This document shows positions 35,513-49,129 of a stretch of DNA of 64,000 bases, piece by piece (the first letter of the stretch is position 1; each line of letters opens with the position of its first letter). The notes under the pieces are model-generated. The model searched no databases and had not been told where the DNA came from. It saw only the letters and a list, made by a program, of their open reading frames with translations. The stretch is from assembly GCF_036370855.1 (NCBI RefSeq), contig NC_088101.1:6455501-6519500 (forward strand), written 5' to 3'. This DNA is from Dromaius novaehollandiae. Taxonomy: Eukaryota; Chordata; Aves; Casuariiformes; Dromaiidae. Made by a program: the position numbers and the translations under genes.

Positions 35513-35690
35513 CCTGGCACCGACCCGCCCCCGAGCTCCCGGCTCCGCCCCCACCCCCGAGAGCGGCCCCGGCCCGGCCCCGCCCCCGCACTCCGGGCCT
35601 CAGAGCGGCCCCGGCCCTGGCAACGGCCCCGCCGCGGCCTGTGTCACGAGCCCGCCGTCCTCGGCCAGGCCGCGCGCGCTGCAGGGGACT

Positions 35691-35745
35691 TGCCGGCAGT
35701 GCGGGGCGACCGGTGGGACGTGCCGGCAGTGCGGGGCGACCGGTG
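35691..35745 (+). repeat. Perfect 25-bp direct repeat carrying a plus-strand splice donor (unit 2)
   Basis: Same duplicated 25-mer and GTGAGT donor as in unit 1. Confidence 0.6.
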
Positions 35746-35877
35746 AGTCCCGCTCCCCCGCCGCGGGACCGGGCTGCCCGTGCCCGGCCCCAGCGCTGCG
35801 CCCCCCCCGCACCCGCGGTCCTGCCATGCCCCTGGGGAGCAGCCCTGCCCGCTGCCCCCTCGGGGCCCCTCTCAGTG

Positions 35878-36426
35878 CCTCCCAGTGTCCCCGGAGTCCC
35901 CAGGCACCTCCCAGTGCCCCCCAGTAGCCCCAGTGCTCCCCGCACCCCCACTTGCCCCTCGGTCCCTCTGCTCCCCCTGGGGCCCCTCCCAGCCCTAGTC
36001 CTAGTCCCACCCCATCAGCCCTCTCACTCCAGTTCCCCCTGGTCTCCCCGGGCAACTCTGGGTGCCCCCTCATTTCCCCAGGCACCTCCTGGTATCCCCC
36101 AGTGTCCGCAGTATCCCCAAGCACCTCCCAGTGCCCCCAGGGCCCCCGGCTGCTCCCCCTGCCCCCATCGCCCCAAGCACCTCCCAGTATCCCCAGGCCC
36201 CCCAGTGTCCCATATGCCCCCAGGCACCTCCCAGTGTCCCCAGTGCCCCCTACTGTCCCCACTTGCCCCTCGGTCCCTCTACTCCCCCTGGGGCCCCTCT
36301 CATCCCCAGTCCCACCCCATAGGCCCTACTCACCCCAGAGCTCCCAGTGCCCCAGGCTGCTCCCACTGCCCCCGTCACCCCCAGGCCCCCCTCACCCCGC
36401 TCTCTCCACTCCCCTGTGTCCCCAGG
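35878..36426. repeat. Degenerate CCCAG-rich tandem repeats (unit 2)
   Basis: Copy of the same repeat block, virtually identical to unit 1, between the promoter of gene B and the end of gene C. Confidence 0.75.
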
Positions 36427-36535
36427 CAGCGCCACACTGCACCAAGGCCACATCTGGGGGGTGGCAGGGCCGGGGCCGGCGCAAGACCCCCCACAGAGCC
36501 CCACACAGCTGGCACTTTCCCTGCGAGGACGCAGC

Positions 36536-36541
36536 TTTATT
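36536..36541 (-). terminator. Poly(A) signal of gene C
   Basis: Same AATAAA hexamer and GT-rich downstream stretch as for gene B, at the homologous place in unit 2. It is the 3' end of the truncated gene C. Confidence 0.68.
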
Positions 36542-38895
36542 GATCTCCTGCCCCGAGCAGCTGGGGGCCCCCGGCGTGGGGCACTGCGGCTGCTGCCTGC
36601 CACGTGCGGGGGGCCTCGATGGACCGCCACCTCCACCAAGCTGCAACGACACCGACGCCGCGGAGAGGCACCGTGGGCGCCTGGCCGCGATACCACCGGC
36701 ACCCCGTGGCTCCCGGCCAGGGCGGCTTCCCCGGCAGCACCCCAGGGCCGTGCGAGCCCCGTGCACGCCCCAGCTGTTGGCATCCGCGGGGCCTCCGGAC
36801 GCTGCCTTGGCCCGTGGGGCAGCAGTGCAGCCACCAGCACCTACCTCCCGACGGGAACACCAGGTCCTGCTGCTGCAGCCACGCGGTCGGCGCTGTGTCC
36901 AGGAGGAGGCCTGGCATGAGGATGCCACTGTCAGGACATGGCCACGGCCATCGCCATGGCCCCAACCCCACCTCGACCTCAACCTCGACCCCTGACCCCG
37001 ACCCGACCCGGGGACGCGGCCGCGAGCAGTGCCAGAACCCAGCGCTGCCTCTCACCCAGGACGTGGACGGCTGCCGCCTGCGGCGCCACGCAGCTCCCCA
37101 TGCAGCAGCTCCGGGCTGTGCTCCAGAGCCTCTCCAGCAGCGCGGGGCAGTCTTGGGCCTGGGGCAACGCAGGGGCGCAGGAGCTCGTCGCTGGCTCCAA
37201 GCGCCCCTCCGTCCCCCCTCCATCCTCCCTCCACCCACAGCCCAGGCCCACGTGGCCCCCCGGCGCGGGAGCCACAGGGCGGGTGGCCGGCGCAGGGACA
37301 CGACCCCAGCGCAGCGCTCGCTCACCAGGTGCCTGCAGATCTCATCCTGCAGCTCGGCCGCGCTCAGCCCGATGCTTGCGGCGATGCGCTGCCGCACCCT
37401 CTTCGACCCCAGAAACGGGGCACACAGGTGCAGGGAGACCTTGCACGCCTGGAAAAGAGCACCGGGCCTGGTCACGGGGATGCTGCGCGCCTGCCCCAGA
37501 GCTGAGCGAGGAACCTCGCCGCCGCAGCAGCACCAGCCAAGGCCTGCAGACACGTCGGCAACACGTGCCGGCCAGAGCAGCCCAAGGGCTCTTACGTTGC
37601 AGACGGCCGGGGCCGGGTCCCCGAGGTGCAGCACCAGGCTGGGAAATGCCGCCTCCACCTCTCTGCTGAAAAATGACCTCCTCCGAGAGGCGGAGGAGGC
37701 CAGGGTGCCATAGAGGACGAAGGCCGAGCGGCGCAGCACCTCTTCCTCCTGCAATGAGAAAGGCCGTTGGGCAGAGGCTGCGAGCGAGGGCGCCGTGCAC
37801 GAGCCACTTGGCCCCAGCGGGGTGCTGCCCGCGGGGAACGGCGGCCCCGCGACGACTCCCGCCTGCCGACAGGAGAACGAGCAACTCCACTCACCGCCCC
37901 CCAGAACGCCCGGCTGGCCCTGGAGATCTCTTCAAAGGCAGAGCCGACGGCCCTTGCCTCCAGCAGCCCCAGCACCTTCGCCAGCGCCAGCAGGCTCTCG
38001 GCAGCCACCTCTGTGCCGGCCGCGTCCTCCAGGCCTCTGAGCAGCACCGACACCACGGCCGCCCCGTGCCTCCGCAGCTGCAGAGCGATAGGCGCATGAA
38101 CTGCTCACTGCTCCCACCTCTCACCGCTGCTCTCCGCCGCGGCGCCAAGGACGGCACTTGCCGGAGCAAGCCCGGAGCAGACCCCAGCCACAGGAGCCCC
38201 AGCCGGCACCCCGTGTCCCCTTTGCCACCCTGATGATGCCAGAGCGAGGAGCGCGGCCTCAGCACAGCCCCGCGCCTGCCTCTGCTCCTCTCTCCGGGCT
38301 CCTCAAGCCCCCCGGGCAGCTCTCCACTCCGGGCTGCGCTCAGAGCCCAGGAAAGGCCGCCTCACCTTCGCGGGTGCTCCGCTGGCCGCGTTGCCCAGAC
38401 CTCTCACAGCCATCTGCCGCACGGTGCTGACGGGGTCGCGCGCTCTCTCCCCCAAGGCCTCTAGGAGCGGCTTCAGCAGCTTCCTCTCCTCCACTAGCTT
38501 GTCCTTCATCAGCTGCAATCAAGTCACGTGGCCGCTAGCATCGGCCGCGATTCGCGCCGGGCGAGACGCAGGAACCCCTCCGAGCCCCCCCTGCTCTGCT
38601 GCTGCCTCACCTCAGCAAAGAAAGCTGTGGCCGTGAGCCGCAGGTTGGCAGAGGGCGAATCCAGCCAGGGGAAGAGGCTCTGCAGCAGGCGCTGTGGGAC
38701 GAGCTCTGCGCGGAGCAGCACGCTGCGCACAGAGCACGAGCAGGCTCGTGACACGCAGTCACGCGGGACGGCCGCAGGCCGCGACTCCCACCTTCTCCCG
38801 CTCCCACGCAGACACCGCTCTGCACCTCAGCAGAGCTCCCAAGTGCGCAGGAAGCTCCCAGCAGCCCTTTCCCCGGGCGCATCCCGGGCTCTCAA

Positions 38896-39033
38896 CTCGC
38901 CAGGAGACACACGCCGGTGCTGTGAGCCCGGGGCTCTGCCAGGGACGCCCACGCTCCCTGCTCCCGGAGCAGCCGCAGCCACCGATTGTCCAGGCACCTC
39001 GCCAGCACCAGCTCCAATGCCGCCACAAAAAGG
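38896..39033 (-). other. Gene C exon 33 with destroyed donor
   Basis: In units 1 and 2 the minus-strand junction after this exon reads GCGAG followed by GTGAGAG. In unit 3 the base at 38895 differs and the junction reads GCGAG followed by TTGAGAG. The obligatory GT is gone. Retention of the intron or use of a cryptic site would disrupt the carboxy-terminal HEAT block. Confidence 0.85.
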
Positions 39034-40706
39034 CTGGTGAAAAAACCCAAAGAAAGCTCCAGGCACAGCAGTTTGGGGGAAGATTTCTCTTCAGCAGAGC
39101 CCCGCAACGGCCCTCGGCCGCAACACAGAGTTTATGGGCAGGAACGACCGTGCTGCGGCCAAATCCCCAGGCGCGCTGCCCTGCAGCGACCAGTCCCACC
39201 ACCTCACGGAGGCAGCCCAGTGCCAGCGGGACAATTGGGTGCTCCTGCAAGGCCATGGACCGCACGACCAAAGACCTGGGGCACAGGCCAGCCCTGCCCC
39301 TGCCCCTACTCCTGCCACTGCCGCTCCTCACCTGCCCGGCATGTCAGCGCTCTCCAGGTCCCCAACGGACGGTGCCAGCTCCTCCCCCAGCGTCTCGCTG
39401 ACCTGCCTCAGAAGGCCGGGAAGCAGGTAGGGAAGCAGGCGCTGGACCAGTGTCTTCCTCTGCAGCACTGACACCACCTCGCAGAGGGCATGGGTGATCT
39501 GCAGAGAAATCCAACCAAGAGCCACCTGGTAAAACAAGGGCTTTTCCCACCAGCCACGGCCCCTGCCAGCCAGGGAGCTTTCACTGTCTCCAATTCTCAC
39601 TGCAGCGACAGCCTTGCGGCCCAGCAGCAGCAAACTGTCCCGGCTCCCCACACTGCTAACGCTGTCGCCACCCCGGCACAGCACCCTGCGAGGCTCCACG
39701 GGCACTCGCAAAGGGCACAAAACTCCCTTGTGCAGAAGCACGAGCTGGAAAGCAGATGTGGAGTGGCACTAATGCCTGGGCCGCTGACCGTACCGTGCGA
39801 GGCTCCAGGGCAGCCTGGCTGCTGCCCAGCTCCCGAGTGCAGCACTCGCTCCTGTGGCTGCTCTTTCCCGCTGCCCTTAACTTTTCAGTTAAGCACACCA
39901 GGATTTGGCACCCCAGGACGCTTCTCCCCAGGCTCCTCCACACCTCCACCATGTCGCTGCAAGGGAACAGATGCTTGCCCGTAAGCCCGCATCCCCGGGT
40001 ACCTGCGGCACCCTCACGAGAGGCCAAACGCTCCCCTCGTCTGCATCGGGGATGGCGATGCCCAGGTCCGGACAGGGAAACGAGCCCGTGATCCTGCAGC
40101 GCTCGCCTTTCCCGGGGAAAAACCACCTGCTTCCGACCGGGACCCCCCACGCAGGCACACCCCACGGCTGGGTCTGGCGGCAGAGGGAAGGGCGAGTGCA
40201 CAGACCTGTCTGTGGGCAGGCACGCCTGGAGGAGGCTGTCGAGCACCGGCTGTGGGTGAGAGTGGGCCAGGAGGAACACGGCCCGCAGCACAAAGCACCT
40301 GCGAGCGCTCTGCCGGGTGCTCCGCAGGCAGGTGTAAAGGAGGTGCACGAGTTTGGGCACCTGAAAGGAGGAAGGCGACAAAGAATGGCTCGGCACGTCC
40401 TTTCCCCGTCTGTCTTCGGGGCCAACAGCCAACAACAGAGAGCAGCCAAAGGTGAATGCAAAAAACGCCTCTCACCTCCTCCTGGAATATTTGCTCTCCG
40501 CAATCCCCCAGGAAGGTGAGCGTCCACCGCTCAGCGGCCCACGCGCACACGGGCCTGGTGCACAGCAGGCTCTCCACAATGCTGCTCATGAAGCCTGAGG
40601 CCTGGCCTCGGGGGAAATATTTGCAAACGAGCTGGGGAGAAATCAGAAACACAAGCGACCACCTCACAGGCTGCTCAGATGCAAAACTCACGTCCTGACA
40701 GCAGCA

Positions 40707-40731
40707 CCCCCACACACACACACATACATAT
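40707..40731. repeat. CA microsatellite, short allele (unit 3)
   Basis: Same state as unit 1, one of the markers showing that this part of unit 3 is closest to unit 1. Confidence 0.85.
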
Positions 40732-43700
40732 CGTGGCCCCCGCTCTGCACTCCAGGGGCCAGTTACCTTCGCGATGTTGGTGGAGGTGGCCAGCAGAGAC
40801 TCAGAGGTGACGGCACTGAGCCTCTCACGCAGGCGCCCGATCTCGTTGGTCCAGGGCGCCACGTCTGTGTTCTCGGCTGCAGCCAGGAGAAAGAGGAGTC
40901 ATGTTTGCGGGGAACCAACCTCCGGCCACGCGGGTGGATAAGGGAGGACCCAAGGGAGGGTGGCGAAGGCCACGTCAAGCCAGGGCCCCCCAACGTAGCG
41001 CAGTGGGTTTGCCAGCCAGGCGAGGGTCTGGCCGCAGACAGGGACGGTCCCTGGCACTGGGGACACCGTCCTGCCCTCAGCAGCGGGGACAGCTCTGCCC
41101 GCTCTCCTCACCTCCTGTTCGGAGCAGGTGGCCGAGGCAGGTCACTGCCCACCAGCGGGACGCGGCCGACGTGTCGCATGTCAGAGGCCCCAGCAGTCCC
41201 GCCAGGGAGCCGAACCACTCACAGGCACGGCCTCGCTGTGGGAGCAAGAGGCAGGCAAAAAGGTCACCGGTAGCCCCGTGGCTGCTCTCCCTCTCCCGGC
41301 CTCACTGCCCCCGAGCCGCAGCTGACCTGGGGGCAAACGAGGGGCTGCCCTGCAGCCCCAGGAGGCCCAAAACCCAGCGCCTGCCCACACAGAGCTCCCT
41401 GTGCATGGGGTCCCCGCTCACCCTGTGCTCGCATCTCTCTTCGTAAGAGCCCAGCACCTGCACGCACACCTGCAGGGCCCTCTCCCGCTCGCATGCGTGG
41501 GCCGAGGTGAGCCAGCGCCGCAGGACCTGGCACAGGCAGACCTGTCTCACCACGGGCATCCTTCTGCTCGACACCCCTCGCTGGCCCCCTCCCTTCCCGA
41601 CCCTGCTACCTCCACAGCCCCGGTCTCTCTGTGCGACCCGGCCCGTGGCAAGGAGCCCTTCCCCGTGGGGACCTCCCCACTCCGGGCTCCTGCCGTGGGC
41701 AGCATTGAGTTGTGCAGCACCCCTCGCTCACAGCTGCGGCTGGGGAGAAGCTCTGGCTCATCTAGGGGCTCTGCAGGACACTGCAAGCTGCCTGCAAGGA
41801 AGCTGCGGCCGATGGCAAAAGCCTGGATACAAACTTTGGGCAAGGGGGCCTGGAACTAGGACCATTCCACTCTCCGCCAATGTGGGCGTTGCACCTAGTT
41901 ACAGGGAAGCTCCCCTCCTCGGACCAGCCCCACGGGCACGATCCCCACGGCTCTGCCCCGCTCCGACAGCAGCAACACTTTCCCTGCCACGCCGAGGACA
42001 CTCACCTGCACCATGTCCTCGAAGCGGATGGGGGCCAGCTCTGCCCAGAGAAGGGCTCCCATGAGCTGGCCCAGCGCTCGCAGGGACGGCGCCTGCACAC
42101 CCTGACACCAGAAAGGGGGACTGAGGCCGGGCACCCTGCGGAGACGCCAGCGCAGCCAGCGGCTGCCGGAGCATGGGGTGCCCGGACCTGGGCCCCCACC
42201 GAGGGGCAGCTGAGAAGGGCCAGTGCCTACCGGTGGGCATGAAGCAGCAACCGCCGTCTGCCCTCTCCTGTCCATCTGCTCCGGGCGACGAAGGCACACG
42301 ATGCCCTGGCAGCACAGAGCCAGGAGGTGGCGGTTTTCCTCCCTGCTCAGACGGGGCTTCAGCTTGCTGCCAGCAGAAAAAAGGCACAGAAGACAGAGAG
42401 GCCGCTTACTAGCACTCTCCAGGCCGAGTCAGAGGACAACTGCCCTTGGCCCCATCGACAGCCCCAAATCCAGCACCCGCAGCCCCAGCCAGACCAGCCA
42501 GCTGCGCTGGGACATGCAGTGACTCCCACAGCCCCAGGGACAGACCCTACCTCAACTGCTGCATGGCCACGAGGGCCCGGGGGTGCACCGGGGACTCCTG
42601 GGGCTCTTCCTGAATCACCTCCTGCAAGTCACAGGCAGGCACACGCAAGGTGGGCAGCGGGCAGGGGTGCCACAGAGCCTTCCCACCCACCCCGGCCAGG
42701 GGCTCTGCTGCCAGACCCCGCAGGCACCGGCTCCACCACCCCCATGGCTCCCACCAAGGCCCCACAGAATGACGTGGCAGCTCCCTGGCGCCCGGACACA
42801 CCACATTCCCCTGCGACGGCCCCGAGCAGCAGCACCCACGCGCCCCGCCGGCTGGGGATGCGGCTCAGGGCCCTCGGGAGCTTGCGCACTGCCCCAGGAG
42901 ACCATCGGGCTCTGCACAAACCTGCCCCACGGCAGAGCCCAAAGCTCCCCTGCGCAACGTCCCTGGCTCTGGGCACTCACCAGCAGGGTCTGCAGCAGCT
43001 CCCGCTTGCAGCAGAGCTCAAACCTGGGGCCGGCGCCTGCAGCCTGGATGGCAAGGCTGATCTCAGTGACGCTCTGCACCAGGGAGAGCTTCAGCTGCGC
43101 ATCCTGATCCCAGGGGAGAAAAACACACTTGGAACTCTTCCAAGGCCCCAGGGCTGAAAGAGCAGCTGGGCTGGGGGGGATCCGCCTCCAAGCACAGCAC
43201 AGGGACAACACTGTGCCCTCCGGGAGCCCCGCGGAACCCAGCTCAGCACCTGCGCCCCACCAAGGAAACCTCTCTCCCCTCCTGGGAAGGAGCCTCCCAC
43301 GGGGAGGGGAGCAGCTGCCCAGCTGCCAGCTGGAAAGACCCTGCAGACCCTGGCCCACGGCAGCAGGGCGAGCAGCACTGGTGCTGGCTGTGACGGGAGA
43401 GGTGCGCGTGGCAAGGCCCAGGAGAGGCCGGAGCTGGCAGCACCCGGCCGGCTCTGCCTCGCACCCCGAGCACCCACCTGGCAGCCCTCTCGGTAGAGCT
43501 GCAGGACATTCGCCACCACGTCTCTCTCGACACGGGCGAGCAGCTGCTCCCTGGGGGCGCGCAGCGCCATCCGGCCGTACATCACCAGCAGCGCAGCGCG
43601 AGTAGCGCGGGTCCTTCTTGCCTTGCTCTGCCGGGGGGTCGACGGAGAACCACCGAGACGTCAGCCCGTGGCCCTGCTGTGCCCGGGACCCCGCGCGCTC

Positions 43701-46700
43701 CCGAGGCAGGAGCTGCCCCGCACCCGACCGGCGGCTCAGCTCCCCACGCACCTCCCGGCAGCTCCCCGCAACAACACCCCGGGCCCTTTACCTTCTTGCG
43801 TTTCAAAGTCCCCGTGAACTCCTCCACCAAGGACAAGGCCAGCTGGAAGTGGCTCTCGGCACAGCGGGACACAACTGAAACCATGCCCTGCAGCACAGCA
43901 GAAACGGGGAGTCGCTCCAGCCCCAACGCCCAGCCCTGGCTGACTCCGCTTTCCCCAGGGAAACAGCCGCAAACAGAACAGCAGCAAGGGCTGCAGCAGG
44001 GCACGCAGAGCCCCTCTGTCCCAGGGACATGCAGGGGACACGCGGGAAAGCAGGGCGACACGAGGAAACCTCACCTGCGCCTGCCACAGCTCCAGGAAGT
44101 TGGCTGCTTTCAGGTGCTCCAAGGTCTGCTCCTGCACGTGGTGGAGACACCCACAAGCTGCCAGGGCCGTGCCGAGAGCCTTGTACAGGAACCGCTGCAA
44201 GAGAAGAGGCCGAGCCCCGCCTGTGGTGACAGCCCGGCCTGGCCAGAGAGGGCCAGGCCACACTGGCCCCACTGTGCCAGGACCTGCCGAGGCGCCTGCG
44301 GCACCGGCCCCACAGCAGCCGGCGGCCAGCCTGGCCCCGCCGCCAGCTCAGCACAGAGGGGAGTGCGAGCCCCTTCGTGGGGAAAGAGAGCAGGCAGCAG
44401 GGAAACCAGCCCGCGCGGCAGAGCACCAGCGCCAGCCCTCGCCCCAGCCTGAGTGTCCCTGGGCTCTGCCGCCGCAGCCCTCGGGGCGCGCGAGCCACAG
44501 CCACGCCACGCAGGGAACAAACCTTCTCCCAGGACAGGCGGGGAGAGCTGCCCAGCTGCCGGCTCAGCTCCTGGCTCAGGCCCACGGTCCAGGCCTCGCT
44601 CGCAATGAGCTCCAGAGAGGTTTGCAGGAACTAGGGCAGAGTGGGAGATGAAGCAAATGCCCCCCTGCCCTTGGCCGGGGCCTTTTGCTCATCCAAGTGG
44701 CCCTGGAGACTGCCGGGCAGAGCTCCCCCTCGTGACAGCCTGTCTCCTCACCCGCCCCTCTTGCAACCTACCTCTCGCTCTTCCCCTAATGCGCCACTCG
44801 AGGCCCCTGGGCTCGGTACACGCCAGAAGCAGGCGGTGCCATGGCATGGGGCCACGCTGGAGGCCTCTGCCCCAGCCTTCGGCTGCATTCGTGCTCAGCT
44901 GTGCCCCACGTGCCCAGAGCAGCTCCTCTGAGCGGGCAGCACCCACAGCTGGGGCAGGCACCGGGGGCTCGGGACGTGCCCGCACCGCTCGGTGCCCAAA
45001 CAGGGAGCCCCCAGGTTGCTCCCACCACTTTTCCTGCCCCCCGTTTGCCCTATCCAGCAAGGGCCCCCACAGGGACGCTGTACCTTCAGCAGAAGGCTCT
45101 CCCACTCGGCCACGTCCAGGGAGCTCGCTGTTGTTCCTGCAAAGCCCGAGGAAGCAAAGCCCTCGCTGTTATCCCAGCGAGCACCACGGCAGAGCCCGGG
45201 TGTCTCCTTTGCAGTCTGATGCCCCAAAGCCTCAGGCCACCAGGCTGACAAGCGCCCGCAAACCCGGCACCGTTCCCTGCTGCCAGGCCGGGGAGCTGAG
45301 GGCATTTTGCTGCCCCCTCCGCCCCCAGCCTCTCCCTCCCGCCAGCACTTTACCTGCCAGGTGCTGCAGCAGCAGGGGGATGTCTGCGGCCCACTTCGCC
45401 CCCACGGCTCCGTGGATCGTGCCGGGGAGCGCCTGCAGCAGCTGCAGGGCCGCGGCTCCACGGCCACCGCCCACGTGTGGAGCCACTGCCGCCACCACCT
45501 AGGCCAGGGCAGGAGAGAGATGGGCTCGCTCCTGCCCCAGGAGCTGTGGCTACCCTGCAGGCAGGCAGGTCAGCACTGCCCCGGCTTGCAGCAGGCAGCC
45601 AGTGGCTTTGCCCAGGGACTGCCGTGCCACAGGAGGAGCAGGAGCCCCTGACAGGCACCCTGTGACACGCTCCTGCCTCCTCCCGGGGCACCCGGCACCG
45701 GCCTCAGCACCATCTCTCCTGCCCTCTGCCCTTGCCCCAGCCACAGAAGTTCTTTCCCCGGGGCCCCGCTACTCACCAGCAGGCGAGCCAGCAGGGCCTG
45801 GGGAGCTGGCAGAGCGGCTGTGGGCAGAAAGAAAGGCTGCGTGAGACGCCCAGCCCCACCGGGCCCTGCCCGCCCCATGTCCCAAGCCCTCACGCGGGGC
45901 TGAAGGGGACCCCGGCCGCGCCACCTCCGCACAGTCCCTGCCGGGCTCCCGCGCTGAACAGCCACCGCTAAAGGCAGCCCCAGCACGGCAGGAACCAGCC
46001 CCTGGGCCCCGGCAAGAGCTGGGCGCAGCAGCGCCAGGTGGCTCTGCCCCTGCCCCTGCCCCTGCGCGGGGCTGGCAGGGGACGCAGGCACACACGCTGC
46101 CCTGCGCCCACCCAGCCTGGCAGAGCGCGCCATGACTTTCTGCTCCCCACCTGGCTCCTCAGACTCCAGGGCCTCAGGCGCCGCCTCCTCTTGCTCCTGC
46201 TCTGCCCTGTCCCGTCTCTCGGTCAGGCTGCGCAGGCAGCGGCAGAGCGGGACCATCATGCCCGTGTACTTGGCTGGCACCACGTACCACAGCAGCTTTG
46301 GCCACAGGAGCTGCAGGCAAGAACCAGGCCATTTGGCACACTGGCGTTTCCACCTCTCCAGTCCAGTTCCCCCATCACTGCCGCATCTCCGGCACCGGCC
46401 CAGCCCCTCGGCCTCGCTCCTTCCCTAACTCAGCAGCTCCGGTCTCGCCCTGCCTTCCTCCTCCACCTTCTCTCCCTCTCGCCCGCCGTGCTTCGCACCC
46501 CTTTCCCCCTCCCAGCACCAGCAAGTCCGGCCCCGCAGAGCTCGCCCCAGCTCTTCTCAGCTGCGCTGGTGGCTAAGGTGGGGGGTCCCAGCGCACAGGT
46601 GGAGGATGACTCACTTTGGCCACCACTCCGGCAGAGACATCCAGCGTGCCCAGCACGTGGGCGCACAGGCTCTGAACAGCCCTTTCTTCCCGCGCTTCCA

Positions 46701-49129
46701 CCATGCTAAGGTTTCCCATTGCCTGCAAGACAGACGTGGGAAACACCCGTCACTGCCCCATCCCAGACCTCGCGGTGCATGCGACAGGGAGGCCACTCCC
46801 TCCAGGGCACTGTGGCCGGCGGCCCTGCTGTGCCGGGCTCCCCGCTGCCAGGGACACCCATGGCAACACGGCACGGCCAGGGCATGGGAGGCAGCCCCGG
46901 TGCCACACTCTGCCCTTACCAGTCTGCCCGAGGCCCGGCTGAACTCGCTGAAGAGGTGCCCCACCACGTCCCACGCCGAGCAGCCTGGGGCACTGGAGCG
47001 CAGCAGCTCCCCAATGAAATGCAGCACTGCCCTCCTCACCTGCAGTCACGGGAGGCTGCAGTCACGACCCGGTCCAAAGCCCAGCGGAGCTGCCTTCGCC
47101 GTGCTGCAGCCCTTCTGGCTGGGTCGCGCAGCAGCAGCCCTCACTCCCTGGCCGCCACCGGCCTCCAGCCCCGGGCCCTGCCTTGGCCTGTGGCTATGGC
47201 CTCGCCAGGCTCTGCCCGGGAAAAGGGCTGCTGTGCCCCGGTGGCAGCACCAGCCCTGCCCAAACCAGCTCACCTGGGCCGCGGGGTCATGGCACACGGA
47301 CTGCACCAGCTTCGCAAACAGGGGCAGCTTCTCCCTCGTGTCTGGGGCTGCAGGAGACAAGGAGAGGTGGGTGCTGAGGCCGAGCCCCCGTTCCTGCAGG
47401 GATTCGTCACAGCTCCCCGGCTTTCCATACACAAGCGGGACAGAAAAGCAGGGCCAGACTGCGCGTCAGAAGAAGCAGCAGCATCCCAGGGGGACGCCAT
47501 TTTTCCGGCCTGCCTTACTGACCGTCAGAGCGGACCAGAGCTTGCAGCACTGCCACGGCTGCCACGCGATCGGCCTTGCTCCCGTTCCTCAGCTTGTAGT
47601 AGAGGAACTCGATGGTCTCCTCCGGGCAAATTCGGGCTGTGGGGAAGAAATCACGCTTGGCATCAGTGAGCAGTGTCTTCCCACTCGGGCAGGTTCGCAA
47701 GAGAGCTGCTGGGACACGGCAGTGCGGCACCAGCTCGCCTCTGCTTACCCTGCAGCACCATGCAGCGGCACAGCTCTGCTCTGTGCTCTGGGCTGGGCGG
47801 CTCCATCTCATCGCAGAGCTGTGGGAACAAGGCACGTTTCAGAGAAAGCCGGATCGGCGGGGAGAGGGACAGAAAAGCAACCGCACTGTCAGCGCTCGTC
47901 TCGCGGGTGGCTCTGGGCACAGAGCCACAACCAGAGCCCCGAGCCCCAGGCACACGCAGAGCTGTGCAGCAGCCAAGGCTGCCCAGGAGCCCCAGGCCAG
48001 CGACGCGGCACCAGGCCTTACCTGCTGGTGCACAGCAGTGGCGATGGCCAGATGCCTGGCCCGGGGCACGCGGGTCTGAATGTCTGCCACAGCCCCCAGG
48101 AAATAGCCGAGACTCTGCAAGGGAGTGTGGGAGGGAGGGAGAGGGCGGCTGTCACTGCGAGCCACCCAGAAAGCGAGAAAGCAGCATCGCTGGGAGATGC
48201 CGCGGCTGGAACCCACTTGCAGGGAAACCCCAGCCCCGCACGGGACTTCTGGCTCATCCTTCCCACAGAGCAGCACCACGAGGTCTCTCTCCTCCACGCA
48301 GCCCTGCCGGGATGGCCTTTCCTGGCACACTGCCCCCCCCTTGCACCTCTCCCCGTCACAGGGGCTGGACGCGGCCCTGGGCGTGAGGGCAGAGCTCCTC
48401 ACACACTCCCAGCCCCGGGAGGCGGCGCAGCCTCCCCTCCCAAGCCACTCGCCCCAGCCACTCACCACTCCCTCCTGGCCCTCCCGCCATGCTGGTTTCT
48501 TCCAGCATGAGCCCAGAAAGCCCCGGGCCCCCGTTTCCTCGTTCCTGCTCCAAGGGACCTGGCTCCTTCCAGCACCCCACAGCTCCCCGACACCTCGCGG
48601 CACCCCCATGGCCCCTGGCCATGCCATGTCCCGCACAATGCCTCACCACGGTCACCCCAGAGGGGTCCCAGACTTCCCGATACTGCTGCAGCAGCCAGAG
48701 GAGATGCTCCCAGGCGTGCTCACGGTGCTCCTCCACGTGCAGGAGGACACCCATCATGGCACCCATCGCCCTGAGCACAGCCTGCTTGACCTGCCGAGGG
48801 ACGGTGACACGCCGTGTCAAGGGCTGAGGGTCTCTCCAGCGCTCGCCTCCCCCAGACACCAGCCTGCCCTTCCCGCACGGGGGCTTCCCCTTCCCTGTCG
48901 CCCCTGGTGAGAAGGGCTCGCTGGCCAGCACAGAGAGCATTTCCTCCCGGCACCCCCAGCCTCCCCCGTCGAAAGGCCCTGGCATTCGGCCGCTTCCCAG
49001 AAGGCAGCCCCCAGTCCCCAGACTCCCGGCTCGGGGCGCTTTCGCGACCAGCCTGCTCCCTTTGGCCCCTCACACAGTGCCGCGGACAACCCCACTGCTG
49101 CCCACAGCTGTGAGAGCATCAACACTCAC

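Larger units (their letters stand above)
35030..35830. promoter_or_regulatory. CpG island, likely promoter of gene B (intact)
   Basis: Full-length version of the island. On the minus strand a GTGAG donor at 35144-35143 could end a non-coding first exon whose intron would then contain the ERV. It shares the NRF-1, ETS and plus-strand donor sites with unit 1. Confidence 0.72.
19214..38781. repeat. Tandem segmental duplication, unit 2
   Basis: Full second copy, 19,568 bp long, with the same gene, ERV, CpG island and exon order as unit 1. It carries exons 33 to 1 of gene B and exons 41 to 34 of gene C. It keeps the complete CpG island that unit 1 has partly lost, and has a longer CA-type microsatellite near 21141-21182. 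Confidence 0.97.
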
